Source: Rhodococcoides fascians A25f (GTDB lineage Bacteria; Actinomycetota; Actinomycetes; Mycobacteriales; Mycobacteriaceae). Taken from it: a stretch of DNA of 64,000 nucleotides. The stretch covers positions 4,061,501 through 4,125,500 of the forward strand of contig NZ_CP049744.1 in NCBI RefSeq assembly GCF_000760935.2, in the 5' to 3' direction. The notes beneath the pieces were generated by a model. The model ran no database searches and was not told the origin of the DNA. It saw only the letters and a list, made by a program, of their open reading frames with translations. The translations under genes were made by a program, and so were the position numbers. Position 1 is the stretch's first letter. Each line of letters opens with the position of its first letter. Below are positions 51,989 through 60,341 of this stretch, in pieces.

Positions 51989-53278
51989 ATGAGTGTGCGA
52001 GCGGGTGTAGTGGTCACGGGCACCGAGGTGCTGGCCGGTCGGGTCGCCGACAGAAACGGCCCGTGGGTGGCGCAGCAACTCCTCGAGCTGGGTGTCGACG
52101 TCGCACACATCACGATCTGCGGCGACCGACCCGATGACCTGACGGCACAAGTGCGATTTCTCGCGGATCAGCGCGTCGATCTGATCGTCACCACCGGAGG
52201 CCTCGGTCCGACCGCCGACGATCTCACGGTGGCGACAGTCGCTGCGTTGTACGGCCGAGAAATGCACCTCGACGTTCAGCTCGAGAAGCGAATTTCCGAG
52301 ATCGTCGAGCGCTGGCGCAGCCGACTCAGCTCCGCGATCGACTCCGAGCCACTGAAGGCGGGGATTCGCAAGCAGGCAATGGTTCCGCAAGGTGCACAAT
52401 CGATTTCACCGACCGGAACTGCCCCCGGCGTGGCGATACCCGCCAACGATTCCGGGACACTTCCCGTGGTGCTGATACTGCCCGGACCGCCTCGCGAACT
52501 GCAGGCGATGTGGCCGGAGGCACTCGACAGTGCGCCCGTCGCCCAGGTCTTGACGCGACGCGCTCGGATCCGTCAGGACACGATTCGCGCTTACCGGTTG
52601 TCCGAGGCCGACCTCGCCGCAACGTTGCGGACGGCAGAGGTCGAGATCGAAGGATTCGACGCTCTCGAGATCACCACGTGCCTGCGTCTCGGTGAGCTCG
52701 AGATGGTGACCCGCTATGCGGAGTCGGCAGCAACCGCATACTCCGATCTCGTCGGCCTCATCGACGAACACCATGGTGCACAAGTCTTCTCGACCGACGG
52801 ATCCACCATCGACGACATCGTGGCCGACCGACTGACCGGCCGAACAATCGCCACTGCGGAATCCTGCACCGGAGGCATGATCGCGGCCCGGCTCACCGAC
52901 CGCGCAGGATCGTCTGCGTACGTGATCGGCGCTGTGGTGTCCTACGCGAACGAGGCGAAGATCGGCCTACTCGACGTTCCCGCCGAGACCATCGAACAGC
53001 ACGGAGCCGTCAGCGAACAGGTCGCGGCTCTGATGGCAGAGGGCGCTCGGCACCGACTGGGCGTCGACATCGCCGTGTCCACCAGCGGAATCGCAGGACC
53101 GGGCGGCGGCACGGAACTCAAACCGGTCGGCACAGTCTGCTTCGCCATTGCCGCTGTCGGCCGACCGACCTCGACCCGCACGCTTCATCTCCCCGGCGAC
53201 CGGGCAAGTGTGCGTGCACTGTCCACCACAGCAGCGATGCACATGCTCGCCGACGCGTTGAAGCCTGACCGGGTGTAG
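51989..53278 (+). CDS. cinA: CinA-family protein (nucleotide/NMN amidohydrolase type)
   Basis: This 429-aa protein has an N-terminal MoCF/COG1058 domain (residues 1-165; [45 protein letters not shown]) and a C-terminal CinA amidase-like domain (about 270-425; [19 protein letters not shown], with the Ser/Thr catalytic candidates, and [12 protein letters not shown]). The family includes ADP-ribose pyrophosphatase and NMN deamidase activities used in pyridine nucleotide salvage. The length matches full-size CinA. It is a single gene, with no recA next to it. Confidence 0.9.
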   Translation: MSVRAGVVVTGTEVLAGRVADRNGPWVAQQLLELGVDVAHITICGDRPDDLTAQVRFLADQRVDLIVTTGGLGPTADDLTVATVAALYGREMHLDVQLEKRISEIVERWRSRLSSAIDSEPLKAGIRKQAMVPQGAQSISPTGTAPGVAIPANDSGTLPVVLILPGPPRELQAMWPEALDSAPVAQVLTRRARIRQDTIRAYRLSEADLAATLRTAEVEIEGFDALEITTCLRLGELEMVTRYAESAATAYSDLVGLIDEHHGAQVFSTDGSTIDDIVADRLTGRTIATAESCTGGMIAARLTDRAGSSAYVIGAVVSYANEAKIGLLDVPAETIEQHGAVSEQVAALMAEGARHRLGVDIAVSTSGIAGPGGGTELKPVGTVCFAIAAVGRPTSTRTLHLPGDRASVRALSTTAAMHMLADALKPDRV

Positions 53279-53351
53279 TTCTGTGTCCAGCGGGGCACTC
53301 CCAGGAGGTCCTGATACCGGCGACCGGTCGCCTCGACCACTAGGAGATTCC

Positions 53352-53507
53352 ATGACGATGCCCAGCGATGCAAGCGAAGCAGTACCGTCGCACGGCAGCA
53401 ATGACGGTCCGCGTGACCACGCCGCCGAGACCGATGCAGTCGAAGGCGCGCACGTGGACGAAGAGAACGTGCCGCATCCTCCGACCGACGAGGTTCCTCA
53501 GAACTGA
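53352..53507 (+). CDS. Small acidic hypothetical protein
   Basis: This 51-aa open frame has a good ribosome site (AGGAG 5 nt before ATG 53352) and a strongly acidic, His/Pro-containing composition (EGAHVDEENVPHPPTDEVPQ). It has no membrane segment and is probably unstructured. It lies 73 bp after cinA. I do not recognise it; the ribosome site and codon usage support a real gene. Confidence 0.5.
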   Translation: MTMPSDASEAVPSHGSNDGPRDHAAETDAVEGAHVDEENVPHPPTDEVPQN

Positions 53508-53522
53508 GCGGTCGCCCGAGGG

Positions 53523-53645
53523 CTACCGAGTGGTCGAGTCCGATGGCAGTGTTCGGCGCAACGGGACGATGCTTCGGACGCGCTCATCGCGCAGGTACAA
53601 CGCCGCCCACGCTGCGATACCGACGTAGATGGCGGTGAAGATCAG
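53523..53645 (-). pseudogene. Remnant of a DoxX-like gene (C-terminal 40 codons)
   Basis: The minus strand here reads LIFTAIYVGIAAWAALYLRD, then ERVRSIVPLRR and a stop at 53523-53525. It aligns with the end of the intact DoxX-like protein at 59038-59445 (LFAVYVGVLAWGALYLRD, then PKVRQVMPIVR). The fragment begins at the very end of the esterase gene (stop at 53642), in a different frame, with no start codon. The rest of the gene has been lost. Confidence 0.72.
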
Positions 53646-55036
53646 ACGAAGTCGCGGAGGAACTCGATCCTGAGACGGTTGTAGTCGTCGGTCCACTGAG
53701 AACTCACAGCCATGAATCCGTGATCGAGTCTCGCCTCGTTCTTGCTGTACAGGTTCAGGCGATTGGCGACGCCCACTCTGTCCAGCTTGGCGCTCAGTTC
53801 GGCTGCCTGATCTGGGAAAGTGCCGGTGTTGCCGTCGGAGATGAAACTGGGTGGAAAGTCGGCTGTGACGTTGTCGATGACGTTCGCCTGCGCCAACAGC
53901 GCTGGGTCGGTGGTGTCGAGGTAGCTTCGGGCCGCGATGTCGAAAAAGAAACCGTTGGACGGGCTCGGTGATTGCGGTGCGCCCGCTCTACCGACATCGA
54001 GCGCAGCACTGTCGAACACGAGCGCCTTCAGAGCATTTCGGTCCATGGTGGGTTCGATGCCCAGTGCGCGCGCGTAGTCGGGATCGGTCTGCACAATGGC
54101 GTAGTTGCCCACGATGTGGCCGCCCGCACTGTTTCCGGCGAGCACGACGCGACTCATGTCGAGTCCGTACCGGTCGGCGTTCGTTTCGAGAAAGCGCATG
54201 GCCTGGCCCAGCTGGATTGTCTGCGTGGGAAAGCGGTACTGCGGCGCGAACGCGTAGTTCAGCGACACCACGTTGTAACCGGCGTCGAGCATGGGGCCGA
54301 CCCACGACGCGCCGTCCGAATCTGTGGTGGGAGCACCGTCCGCTTTGTCTCCGACTATCCAGCCACCACCGTGAACCGATACGTACGTGGGCCGACGGAT
54401 CGATGCATCGTTGTCCGCGATGTAGATGTCGAGAAACGAATTCGGTAGCGCCGAGCCGTATTCGACGTCGCTGGTGAGACGGGCCCCGTCGACCACAGTC
54501 GTCGCTGTCGGCGCGTCGGACTCGAAGGAGTTGCTCTGCCCCAACGCGTGCAGCGATCGAATCAGCGGTGCCGGACTGGCTGCGGTAGTTATCACCAGCG
54601 CGGAGACCACCACCGCACTCGCCGCAGCGAAACCGGCCGAAACCACGGCAACCGCCCTACGGGTACCGCCCCGACCCGAGGAGCTCGCCGAACGGCCCGC
54701 CCAAGCCGACGCGAGCAGAAAGAACCCGAGTGCAATCGCCGCGGTCAAGCACAAGACCCACAGTGCGTGAAAGCCCGTCACCAGCCATGCGACCTGAGTG
54801 ACGACGGCGGCAGCACCGAGCGAAGTGCCTACGGCTGCAAGCTTCCCGGCATCGGACGAGACGAGCCATATCGCCACCACTGCCATGGCGATGACCCACA
54901 ATCCCACCGCGAGCTGCTGACGGATGAGAACGAACTCGAACCACGCCAGTAGGACGCTGCCGCCACCGGTCGCTGCGAGCGCCGTTGTCATCGCACTCGT
55001 ACGCTGCCTGTTTTCGATCTCGATGCCGTCCGGCAC
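53642..55036 (-). CDS. Membrane-anchored esterase (HSL/carboxylesterase type)
   Basis: This 464-aa protein has an N-terminal four- to five-helix membrane domain (about residues 15-155, e.g. GLWVIAMAVVAIWLVS, LWVLCLTAAIALGFFLLASA) followed by an alpha/beta-hydrolase domain. The oxyanion motif is HGGGW (222-226), the nucleophile is GNSAGG (Ser303), and the candidate acid and His are in SDGNTGTFPDQ and RLDHGFMAV. The lipase domain should face the outside. GTG 55036 follows a purine-rich GGGGAAGG. It lies 23 bp after the deaminase gene on the same strand. The 3' end abuts a DoxX gene remnant. Substrate unknown. Confidence 0.85.
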   Translation of the reverse strand: MPDGIEIENRQRTSAMTTALAATGGGSVLLAWFEFVLIRQQLAVGLWVIAMAVVAIWLVSSDAGKLAAVGTSLGAAAVVTQVAWLVTGFHALWVLCLTAAIALGFFLLASAWAGRSASSSGRGGTRRAVAVVSAGFAAASAVVVSALVITTAASPAPLIRSLHALGQSNSFESDAPTATTVVDGARLTSDVEYGSALPNSFLDIYIADNDASIRRPTYVSVHGGGWIVGDKADGAPTTDSDGASWVGPMLDAGYNVVSLNYAFAPQYRFPTQTIQLGQAMRFLETNADRYGLDMSRVVLAGNSAGGHIVGNYAIVQTDPDYARALGIEPTMDRNALKALVFDSAALDVGRAGAPQSPSPSNGFFFDIAARSYLDTTDPALLAQANVIDNVTADFPPSFISDGNTGTFPDQAAELSAKLDRVGVANRLNLYSKNEARLDHGFMAVSSQWTDDYNRLRIEFLRDFV

Positions 55037-55059
55037 GGCCTTCCCCTCTTTGTTGCTCT

Positions 55060-55548
55060 CTACTGCGCAGACGCGTGACGTTGCCGGTGTAGTTCACGAA
55101 CAGCATCGCCGAACTCGGCGACCGGCCCGTCCACCACGATCCCCGGCACGATCTGTTCGATGGGCGACGGTGTGATGGCGAGTGGTGCAGCGCCGAATTC
55201 TTGGAGCCACGTGAGCAATTGAGCGGTGGACGTCGCGTACACGATGCGCCCGAGCCCGACTATTCCGTGACTCGCGGCGCACATCACACAATGCTCACCA
55301 GAGGTGTAGACCGTCGCCGCTCGACGCTGAACAGGGCTCAGATTGGTAGCAGCCCAACGTGACAGAGCAATCTCGGGGTGCTGGGTTGGATCGTTCCGGT
55401 CGCCCACCCGATTCCTGTCCTCGGCCAACACTTCCCCGCCCTCCGAGACGAGCACCGAGCCGAACGGATCGTTGCCTGTCCGCACCGCGTCCGCCGCCAA
55501 GTCCACAGCACGGGCCAGGAATGTGCGGTCGCTCGAGGAGATACTCAC
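55060..55548 (-). CDS. Nucleoside/cytidine deaminase-like zinc hydrolase
   Basis: This 162-aa protein has the CDA fold. The zinc-binding motifs are HPEIALSRWA (His and catalytic Glu; the common form is HAE) and SGEHCVMCAAS (two Cys). The N-terminus DLAADAVRTGNDPFGSVLVS is typical of guanine/nucleoside deaminases. The Pro in HPE and the His before the Cys pair put it in a subgroup of unproven substrate. GTG 55548 gives the normal length; the open frame further upstream overlaps the acetyltransferase promoter. Probable operon with the membrane esterase. Confidence 0.82.
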   Translation of the reverse strand: MSISSSDRTFLARAVDLAADAVRTGNDPFGSVLVSEGGEVLAEDRNRVGDRNDPTQHPEIALSRWAATNLSPVQRRAATVYTSGEHCVMCAASHGIVGLGRIVYATSTAQLLTWLQEFGAAPLAITPSPIEQIVPGIVVDGPVAEFGDAVRELHRQRHASAQ

Positions 55549-55692
55549 AGCGCACCGCCGGGTGCGTCGACGATCGAAGTGTCCACGCCACGACCGTACC
55601 GGGTCGAGACGCGGAAACTCCGGGCCGGTTCGTCCCGACAACCGGGTGCCTGTTCCGGGGCACCAGCCATCGATGCTCGGTATGGTCGGCGG

Positions 55693-56268
55693 GTGAGCTT
55701 CTCGATACGGCCGGCCACGTCGTTCGCGGATCTGCGTGAAATCCTGGGCCCGAAGAACCCGACGTCCTCGGTCTGCTGGTGCCTGAGCCACCGAATCGAT
55801 TCCGCGACCAACAGGGCACTCGTCGGCCCCGAACGCGCCGAGTACGTGAAGAAGCTGACCCGTCGAACAGTCGCGCCGGGGGTACTGGCCTACGACGGCG
55901 ACGAGGTGGTCGGCTGGGCGGGGGTTGCACCGCGCTCGGAGTTACCGTTCGCGCGGTCCAACAAGATTCCGCACGTCGACGATCTGCCGGTCTGGACGGT
56001 CTGGTGCTTCCGGGTCAAGGCCGGCCACCGAAAACGCGGAATCGCACATGCGTTGTTGAACGGTGCCGTTCGGTTCGCGGACGACCATGGTGCCCCGGCG
56101 GTCGAGGGGTATCCGGTGGACAACAAGGGCCGAAAAGTCGATCTCACCATGGCATACGTGGGAACCCGCCGGCTGTTCGAGTCGGCGGGCTTCGAGTTCG
56201 CCGTCGAAACAATGTCGGTGTCGGGTGGCTTCCCTCGGGTGATCATGCGAAAAGACCTGCGCCACTGA
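55693..56268 (+). CDS. GNAT-family acetyltransferase
   Basis: This 191-aa N-acetyltransferase has the acetyl-CoA loop VKAGHRKRGIAHALLNGAV (motif A, RxxGxA type, residues about 107-125) and a following strand/helix EGYPVD. The N-terminus carries a NPTSSVCWCL segment seen in a common subgroup of actinobacterial GNATs of unknown acceptor. GTG 55693 was taken as start because it opens the fold (SFSIRPATSFADL). It is divergent from the deaminase gene. Confidence 0.83.
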   Translation: MSFSIRPATSFADLREILGPKNPTSSVCWCLSHRIDSATNRALVGPERAEYVKKLTRRTVAPGVLAYDGDEVVGWAGVAPRSELPFARSNKIPHVDDLPVWTVWCFRVKAGHRKRGIAHALLNGAVRFADDHGAPAVEGYPVDNKGRKVDLTMAYVGTRRLFESAGFEFAVETMSVSGGFPRVIMRKDLRH

Positions 56269-56449
56269 GGTGGTGCGGTTCTACCGTTGCGCCACATCGG
56301 AATTGGACAACCACACTGGTTCACCCGGCTCGCGTCGACGCGGAGAGAAGCAGGCGCAGATCAGCAGCAGGTGGACGATCTCCAGCAGAACCGACAAGGG
56401 GTGCTCTCCTGGTACACCTCTCGTCAGAGACTGTCTCGATCTCGCCGAC

Positions 56450-56470
56450 TCATGTTTCATCGAAACATGA
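56450..56470. promoter_or_regulatory. Perfect palindrome covering the ADH start codon
   Basis: TCATGTTTC (56450-56458), ATC, then GAAACATGA (56462-56470): a 9+9-bp perfect inverted repeat with a 3-bp spacer. The ATG of the alcohol dehydrogenase (56467) is inside the right arm. A repressor bound here, or an RNA hairpin, would block initiation directly. No Shine-Dalgarno sequence lies upstream, so the message may be leaderless. Confidence 0.7.
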
Positions 56471-57513
56471 CAACTTCCGTGAAGGCCTACGCCGCCACCG
56501 CAGCCGACCAGCCGCTGTCCCCCATCACGATCGAGCGCCGCGACCTCGGACCACACGACGTCCGTATCGACATCGAGTTCGCCGGCATCTGCCACTCCGA
56601 TATTCACACCGCGCGCGGCGAATGGGGCCCGGTACCGTACCCGCTGGTCGTCGGCCACGAGATCGCAGGAACAGTGGCCGAGGTCGGATCCGAGGTCACC
56701 ACGCACGCCGTCGGCGATCGTGTCGGAGTCGGCTGCATGGTCGACTCGTGCGGCGAATGCGCCCAGTGCGTCAAGGGTCTCGAACAGTACTGCCTCGTCG
56801 GCAACATCCAGACCTACGGCGGCACCGACCGCGACGGCACGACCACCCAGGGCGGCTACTCCCAACAGGTCGTCGTCACCGAACACTTCGTGGTGAAGAT
56901 CCCCGAGGGCATCGCGCTCGACGCCGCCGCGCCGCTGCTGTGCGCCGGGATCACCACCTATTCACCGCTCCGGCACTGGGTAGCCGGTCCCGGCAAGAAG
57001 GTCGCGGTGGTCGGCATGGGCGGGTTGGGCCACATGGCCGTCAAGATCGCCCACGCCATGGGTGCCGAGGTGACGGTTCTGTCGCAGTCGCTGAAGAAGC
57101 AGGAGGACGGACTTCGACTGGGAGCAAACCACTACTACGCAACCAGTGACCCCGACACATTCGAGAAGCTCGCGTCCACATTCGATCTGATCATCAACAC
57201 CGTCAGCGCCTCGATCGATCTGAACGCACACCTGTCTCTGCTCGCCGTCGACGGCGCAATGGTCAACGTGGGCGCTCCCGCAGAACCCCTTCCGTTGCAG
57301 GTCTTCTCGCTCATCCCCCACCGCAGAACGTTCGCAGGATCGGCCATCGGATCGATCGCCGAAACGCAGGAAATGCTCGACTTCTGCGCCGAACACCACC
57401 TCGGAGCCGACATCGAAGTCATCTCCGCCGACAAGATCAACGACGCGTGGGAACGGGTACTCTCCTCCGACGTTCGCTACCGATTCGTCATCGATACCTC
57501 GACCCTGGTCTGA
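56467..57513 (+). CDS. Zinc-dependent NADP(H) alcohol/aldehyde dehydrogenase
   Basis: This 348-aa medium-chain dehydrogenase resembles cinnamyl-alcohol-dehydrogenase-type AdhC/YahK proteins. The catalytic zinc residues lie in [15 protein letters not shown] and VGHEIAG, and the structural zinc is in [15 protein letters not shown]. The nucleotide motif is [12 protein letters not shown]. Such enzymes reduce a broad range of aldehydes with NADPH. ATG 56467 is the family-typical start ([17 protein letters not shown]); an ATG at 56452 would add five residues. Its start codon lies in a 21-bp perfect palindrome. The next gene is an XRE regulator, which may bind there. Confidence 0.9.
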   Translation: MTTSVKAYAATAADQPLSPITIERRDLGPHDVRIDIEFAGICHSDIHTARGEWGPVPYPLVVGHEIAGTVAEVGSEVTTHAVGDRVGVGCMVDSCGECAQCVKGLEQYCLVGNIQTYGGTDRDGTTTQGGYSQQVVVTEHFVVKIPEGIALDAAAPLLCAGITTYSPLRHWVAGPGKKVAVVGMGGLGHMAVKIAHAMGAEVTVLSQSLKKQEDGLRLGANHYYATSDPDTFEKLASTFDLIINTVSASIDLNAHLSLLAVDGAMVNVGAPAEPLPLQVFSLIPHRRTFAGSAIGSIAETQEMLDFCAEHHLGADIEVISADKINDAWERVLSSDVRYRFVIDTSTLV

Positions 57514-57644
57514 TCGAGTAGGGGTAGCCGGTGCAGGCGGCGATCTGCTTGCACCGGCGACCTCGAAATTTACCGATGCGTCATCACGAAGGATGTATCA
57601 GCAGGGCGTCGCTCGATTCGACCGGCAGACTTAGGCTGGACCGC

Positions 57645-58523
57645 ATGGACAACAAGGCAGAGGTACGCGAGTTCCTCATGACCCGCCGAGCCAGGCTTAC
57701 CCCGGATGCGGCCGGTATCACGGGTGGAAGCAGCCGTCGCCGAGTCGCCGGATTACGACGAAGCGAAGTGGCAGCACTTGCCGGCCTCTCTGTCGAGTAC
57801 TACGCGCGTATCGAGCGCGGTGCCATCGGCGGTGCATCGGCGTCCGTGCTCGATGCCCTCTCGCGCGCACTACAACTCGACGACACCGAACATGCACACC
57901 TTCTCGACCTTGCGCGAGCTGTGGACGGAGTACCGACCTCCGGACGTCCTCGACGTAAGGCTGCCCGCCCCGCTGCCCCGAGAATCAGCCTGCAATGGGC
58001 CCTCGATTCGATAACGGACGGGATTGCCTTCGTACGCAACCAACGTCAGGATCTGCTGGCGACGAACGAACTCGCGAAAGCGTTCTACGCCCCTGTGATC
58101 GGGGACGGTGGACGAACGCCCAACCTCGCTCGATTCCAGTTCTTGGATCCTTCGTCCCGAGAGTTCTACCCCGACTGGGACACCTTCGCCGAAATGTGTG
58201 TAGCCATCATGCGCGCCGAAGCAGGTCGCGACCCGCACGACAAGGGACTCCAAGACCTCGTCGGGGAACTCTCCACGCGCGACGATACATTCCGAAAACT
58301 GTGGGGTGCCCACAACGTTCGAACCCATGGGGCCGGCATGAAGCGCTTCAACCACCCGGTCGTCGGCGAGGTTCACCTCGCTTACGAGGCGCTCGCTATC
58401 ACCGCCGATCCCGGAGCCGTCCTCATGGTGTACACCGCTGAGCCGGGCTCGCCGAGCGCGGAACGCATACGGCTGCTCGGATCATGGGCCGCAGAACGCA
58501 CCGAGGCACAGCCGAAGCCCTGA
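57645..58523 (+). CDS. XRE-family regulator with MmyB-like ligand domain
   Basis: This 292-aa regulator has an N-terminal helix-turn-helix (residues about 25-75; RVAGLRRSEVAALAGLSVEY, then YARIERG) followed by an MmyB-like PAS-type domain (about 105-280; LLATNELAKAFYAPV, NHPVVGEVHLAYEALAI). In actinomycetes this class often sits next to oxidoreductase genes and responds to fatty-acid-like ligands. ATG 57645 is the natural start. It follows the alcohol dehydrogenase by 131 bp on the same strand and is a candidate for binding the palindrome at 56450-56470. Confidence 0.87.
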   Translation: MDNKAEVREFLMTRRARLTPDAAGITGGSSRRRVAGLRRSEVAALAGLSVEYYARIERGAIGGASASVLDALSRALQLDDTEHAHLLDLARAVDGVPTSGRPRRKAARPAAPRISLQWALDSITDGIAFVRNQRQDLLATNELAKAFYAPVIGDGGRTPNLARFQFLDPSSREFYPDWDTFAEMCVAIMRAEAGRDPHDKGLQDLVGELSTRDDTFRKLWGAHNVRTHGAGMKRFNHPVVGEVHLAYEALAITADPGAVLMVYTAEPGSPSAERIRLLGSWAAERTEAQPKP

Positions 58524-58524
58524 C

Positions 58525-59015
58525 ACATCTGTACCGAACGTCGCCGCCGCGCCGCTCACCGCGGAACCGCGTGAAACGTCGCCGGCGGTCAATCACTGGG
58601 TCGACACCATGGTCGAGGATTTGCGGCCACCACATCGGAAGGTGCCTCGCAGGAGGCGGCGTATGGACAGTGGTTCGATCAACAAGCCGAACGCCGCGAC
58701 GGTCGCCGCGATCGGCTGGCCGAGGCAACACCGTCGGTTCCGTTTCCGCTGTGGATCGTGCTGGGCATCGGAGCGTCGGCAATTCTTTCGTACATGTGCG
58801 TACAGGCGGATCGCCGCGAATCCGCTGTAGTACAAGCCGTTCCGATCGCGTTCGTATCCGCGCTCGTGGCCTCGGCTCTGGTCGTCGTCGCGTTTCTCGA
58901 CCACCCGTACTCCGATTGGTCGGGCAGCATCCAACCCACCGAAATGAACGTGACGCTCCAGTTCATCGACGACGGCCACCCGGCCCCGTGCGACGAGGCC
59001 GGCAACCCCACCTGA
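58525..59015 (+). pseudogene. Frameshifted 3' remnant of a DUF4239-like membrane protein gene
   Basis: No intact gene is present, but protein-like sequence runs in two frames: PRETSPAVNHWVDTMVEDL (to about 58620), then one frame away AAYGQWFDQQAERRDGRRDR (from about 58644), continuing into LWIVLGIGASAILSYM, a helix VPIAFVSALVASALVVVAFL and the ending LDHPYSDWSGSIQPTEM. This is the pattern of the C-terminal half of DUF4239 (bestrophin-like) proteins. The N-terminal half is missing and the frame breaks near 58620-58640. Confidence 0.62.
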
Positions 59016-59037
59016 CCCGACGGATGCGCAGCACCCA

Positions 59038-59445
59038 CTACCGCACTATCGGCATGACCTGACGCACCTTCGGATCCCGCAGATACAGCGCACCCCAAGC
59101 AAGAACTCCGACGTACACCGCGAACAAGACCGTACTGAACAACGGCTTGTCCACTCGCCAATTGGTGAGGACGGCACCACCGAGATATCCGGTCAGCAGA
59201 ACCGCACCGAGAAACGCGGTACGAGGCACCAGATAGAGCACCAGGCACACAAGCAGGACGATGCCGATGACGGGCGTCATCTCGTCGCGGAGCCCCAACT
59301 CCGCAGTCGAATCTTTCACCTGCTGCACATTCAGTAGTTTGCCGACGACGTCGAAGATCAGGAATAGCGCAAGAAGTCCAGTGAGGCCCCAGCCCGCGCG
59401 GGTTGCGCGGCGTGAGTTGGTCGCAGGGGTGGTCGTCGTGGTCAT
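59038..59445 (-). CDS. DoxX-like membrane protein
   Basis: This 135-aa protein has four hydrophobic helices: WGLTGLLALFLIFDVVGKLL, VIGIVLLVCLVLYLV, TAFLGAVLLTGYLGGAVLTN and FSTVLFAVYVGVLAWGALYL. They have the spacing of DoxX-like proteins, membrane proteins of poorly defined role that are linked to thiosulfate or redox stress in some bacteria. ATG 59445 follows GGAGA at a suitable distance. A remnant of a second DoxX-like gene lies at 53523-53645. The surrounding sequence holds two other gene remnants. Confidence 0.85.
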   Translation of the reverse strand: MTTTTTPATNSRRATRAGWGLTGLLALFLIFDVVGKLLNVQQVKDSTAELGLRDEMTPVIGIVLLVCLVLYLVPRTAFLGAVLLTGYLGGAVLTNWRVDKPLFSTVLFAVYVGVLAWGALYLRDPKVRQVMPIVR

Positions 59446-59563
59446 GGTCGTCTCCGATGCTCGATATACAAGGTGTCGCCGGTATCGACTGCCATCGGTA
59501 CGAAAACTCACCGCCGTGCGGATCACACCAGGACTGCTTCAGCGTCGATCACGAACATCCGGG

Positions 59564-59656
59564 TGCGAACTCACAGCCGAGACCGTCGCCCACCTGGCCG
59601 GTCCTGCTCGATGGATCGATGGTCAGGTCGTGTACGCCAACGGCGGGATCGTCTGA
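59564..59656 (+). pseudogene. Remnant of a short-chain dehydrogenase gene (last 30 codons)
   Basis: The 295-bp gap between the DoxX-like and molybdoenzyme genes contains the open stretch LTAETVAHLAGPARWIDGQV followed by VYANGGIV and a stop. This is the typical C-terminus of SDR oxidoreductases (FLAGPAARWIxGQVxxxNGG). No SDR sequence is recognisable upstream of it, so only the tail remains. I see nothing else in the gap apart from the DoxX promoter. Confidence 0.7.
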
Positions 59657-59740
59657 CCCCCTTCTCGGATCTTGGGCAGCTCCACGTCGAATGCGTCCTG
59701 ACTTGTCAGACTCCCGACCACGAGCGCACAATTCGTCACC

Positions 59741-60340
59741 ATGGCACTGATCTCGAAGGGCTTCGTCGGCCGCCGACGCGGCGACGACGGGCGCACTCCC
59801 CCCGGTCAGTATCTGACCAAGGATTTTCCCGTCCTCGCGATCGGGCCCGCGCCCGTGGTCGCGACCGACACATGGTCGTTCTCGATCACCACCGAACGGG
59901 GCGAGACTCGCAGCTGGACCTGGGACGAATTCGCGGCACTCCCGCACGACACTCCAACCGTCGACATCCATTGCGTCACCAAGTGGTCGAAGCTCGATAC
60001 CACCTGGAAGGGCGTGAGCCTGGACGTTCTGCTGGACGGTCTCGACACCGATGCCGGATACGTCGTGGTGCACGGCTTCGACGGCTACACCACCAACCTC
60101 CCCCTCGAGGACCTCAGGGACGGGAAGGCCTGGCTGGTCACCGAGTTCGACGGGGCTCCCCTGGCTCGCGAACACGGTGGTCCCGCAAGGCTTCTCGTTC
60201 CGCATCTGTACTTCTGGAAATCGGCCAAGTGGATCTCACGCATCGAACTCACCCTGGAGAACGAGCAAGGCTTCTGGGAGCGCGGTGGGTACCACGACTA
60301 CGGAGATCCGTGGCGTGAGCAGCGGTACCAGGGCGACTGA
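59741..60340 (+). CDS. SUOX-type molybdopterin-dependent oxidoreductase
   Basis: This 199-aa protein consists only of the sulfite-oxidase-type molybdopterin domain. The molybdenum-ligating Cys is in VDIHCVTKWSK (Cys78), with W/K residues around it as in YedY/MsrP-like enzymes, and GGPARLLVPHLYFWKSAKW is the second cofactor-binding segment. There is no signal peptide, haem domain or dimerisation domain, so it is a minimal cytoplasmic form. It ends 1 nt before the flavoreductase start, which is the likely electron partner. Substrate unknown (sulfoxide or other oxyanion reduction are possibilities). Confidence 0.87.
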   Translation: MALISKGFVGRRRGDDGRTPPGQYLTKDFPVLAIGPAPVVATDTWSFSITTERGETRSWTWDEFAALPHDTPTVDIHCVTKWSKLDTTWKGVSLDVLLDGLDTDAGYVVVHGFDGYTTNLPLEDLRDGKAWLVTEFDGAPLAREHGGPARLLVPHLYFWKSAKWISRIELTLENEQGFWERGGYHDYGDPWREQRYQGD

Positions 60341-60341
60341 C

